Part shown: one piece after another, positions 5,613-6,420 of the stretch
How positions within the stretch are numbered: the stretch's first letter is position 1
How the letters are laid out: every line of letters starts with the position of its first letter
NCBI GenBank assembly: GCA_007134405.1
Contig: SLKW01000440.1
Location: 1 to 6,420, forward strand
DNA: 6,420 nt
Direction of reading: 5' to 3'
Source: Paracoccaceae bacterium
GTDB taxonomy: Bacteria > Pseudomonadota > Alphaproteobacteria > Rhodobacterales > Rhodobacteraceae
Made by a program: the position numbers and the translations under genes
The notes under the pieces: generated by a model
What the model was told of the DNA's origin: nothing
What the model saw: the letters and a program-made list of their open reading frames with translations, nothing else
The model's database searches: none

Positions 5613-6420
5613 TCAGTCGGGCAGGACGAAGATCTGGCCGGGATAGATCAGGTCCGGGTCGCGGATCTGGTCCAGGTTGGCTTGGTAGATCTGCACGTAG
5701 CGCACCCCCTCGCCGTACCGCTCGCGCGAGATCCGCCAGAGCGAATTGCCCGGCTGCACGGTGATGAGTTGCGCTTGCGCTTCGCCGTCGCGGCCCGGGC
5801 GGGCAGGGGGGCGGGCGATATCCTCGGGCGTGGCGCGCTGGAAGGGCGTCTCGAACCGGGTGACCACGCGCCCATCCTCGGCCAGTTGGTCGGCGCGCAG
5901 CGTGTATAGGCCCGGCGCCAGGTCGGGCACGGCGACCGACCAGCCGCCGCGCTCCGCCCGGGCCAGCGCCAGCGGCTCGTTGTCGAGGTAGAGCTGTACG
6001 CGCGCCTCGGGGTCCGCCCGGCCGGCGCGGCCCGATATCTGCACGGCGCCGCTGTCGGAATAGCTGATCGCATCGATCACCACGGCATCGGCGGGCTGCG
6101 GCGCGGGGCCGCTCACCTCGACGCTGCCGCCCTGGCGCAGGACGAAGGCTTGCGGCAGCGCGCCGGGGTCCTGCGATGCGGCCGGGTCCGGCATTGCGGG
6201 GGGCGGGGCAAGCGCGGTCTGCGCCGCGGGCTCTGGGTCCAGGGCGCCGCCCGCCTCCGTCAACCCTCTGGCGGGCGGCCCCTCGGGCAGGGCGTCGGAT
6301 TGCACGCCGGTGGGGCGGCTCTCGGGGGCCGCCAGGGCGATCGCGGCACCGTCCGTGCCGGCCCGGGGCCGCGGCGGGGGCGGCGGGACCCAGGGAATGG
6401 CACTCTTCGCCACCGGCTCC
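5613..6420 (-). CDS. LysM-domain envelope protein with Ig-like domain (5' end outside window)
   Basis: The frame runs off the right edge, so only the C-terminal 268 residues are visible. The order is a proline-rich, low-complexity stretch (about 8-115, including PPPPPRPRAG), then a beta-rich segment resembling a bacterial Ig-like domain (about 113-193, with VQISGRAGRADPEARVQLYLD and PGLYTLRADQL), a short linker, and a C-terminal LysM (about 218-268: ITVQPGNSLWRISRERYG, then DPDLIYPGQIFVLP). LysM binds N-acetylglucosamine-containing glycan, here presumably peptidoglycan in the periplasm. The missing N-terminus probably carries a signal or membrane anchor, which cannot be seen. Rhodobacterales commonly encode such long Pro-rich/Ig/LysM proteins of unknown exact role; no hydrolase domain is visible in this part. 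It lies upstream of the Atm1-type exporter gene on the same strand. Confidence 0.88.
   Translation of the reverse strand, partial: EPVAKSAIPWVPPPPPRPRAGTDGAAIALAAPESRPTGVQSDALPEGPPARGLTEAGGALDPEPAAQTALAPPPAMPDPAASQDPGALPQAFVLRQGGSVEVSGPAPQPADAVVIDAISYSDSGAVQISGRAGRADPEARVQLYLDNEPLALARAERGGWSVAVPDLAPGLYTLRADQLAEDGRVVTRFETPFQRATPEDIARPPARPGRDGEAQAQLITVQPGNSLWRISRERYGEGVRYVQIYQANLDQIRDPDLIYPGQIFVLPD

Overview
The window looks like chromosomal DNA from a high-GC alphaproteobacterium, most likely of the Rhodobacterales (Roseobacteraceae/Paracoccaceae). The evidence is strong GC bias at third codon positions, many long overlapping shadow frames, and protein families that recur together in that order: a double-zinc-ribbon membrane protein, D-aminoacyl-tRNA deacylase, an ectoine-hydrolase-like M24 protein, a 'trans-aconitate-like' methyltransferase, an Atm1-type ABC exporter and a LysM/Ig-like protein. 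This placement rests on recognising families by eye, without database searches.

Layout: the left half (1-3489) is read rightward. A zinc-ribbon membrane protein that is cut by the left edge overlaps dtd by one base (TGATG). The dtd stop codon directly abuts the start of an M24/DoeA-EutD-like hydrolase (TGA-ATG, with a Shine-Dalgarno inside dtd). These three are almost certainly one translationally coupled transcript. After a 59-bp AT-richer gap comes a class I SAM-dependent methyltransferase. The right half (3707-6420) is read leftward: a LysM-domain envelope protein, cut by the right edge, is followed after 67 bp by a complete Atm1/ABCB7-type ABC transporter half-molecule.

The two blocks converge on a 217-bp intergenic region (3490-3706), which is the most structured non-coding part of the window. 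It holds a short A-rich motif, two GC-rich hairpins without U-tracts, and a seven-copy 11-bp tandem repeat with an invariant TGCCA core. On the rightward RNA the repeat is very C-rich and G-poor (about 54% C against 13% G over 3601-3690, hand-counted), which resembles a Rho-utilisation site. It lies where rightward transcripts would otherwise run antisense into the ABC transporter gene.

The genes do not form one obvious pathway. Dtd is translational proofreading, the M24 protein resembles ectoine-ring hydrolases but lacks its usual deacetylase partner here, the Atm1 homologue exports glutathione-linked sulfur or metal compounds, and the LysM protein acts at the cell wall. I found no phage, IS, CRISPR, tRNA or rRNA, and no clear new multi-gene system. 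The points most worth a second look are the convergent intergenic repeat, the orphan ectoine-hydrolase-like gene and the paired zinc-ribbon membrane protein.
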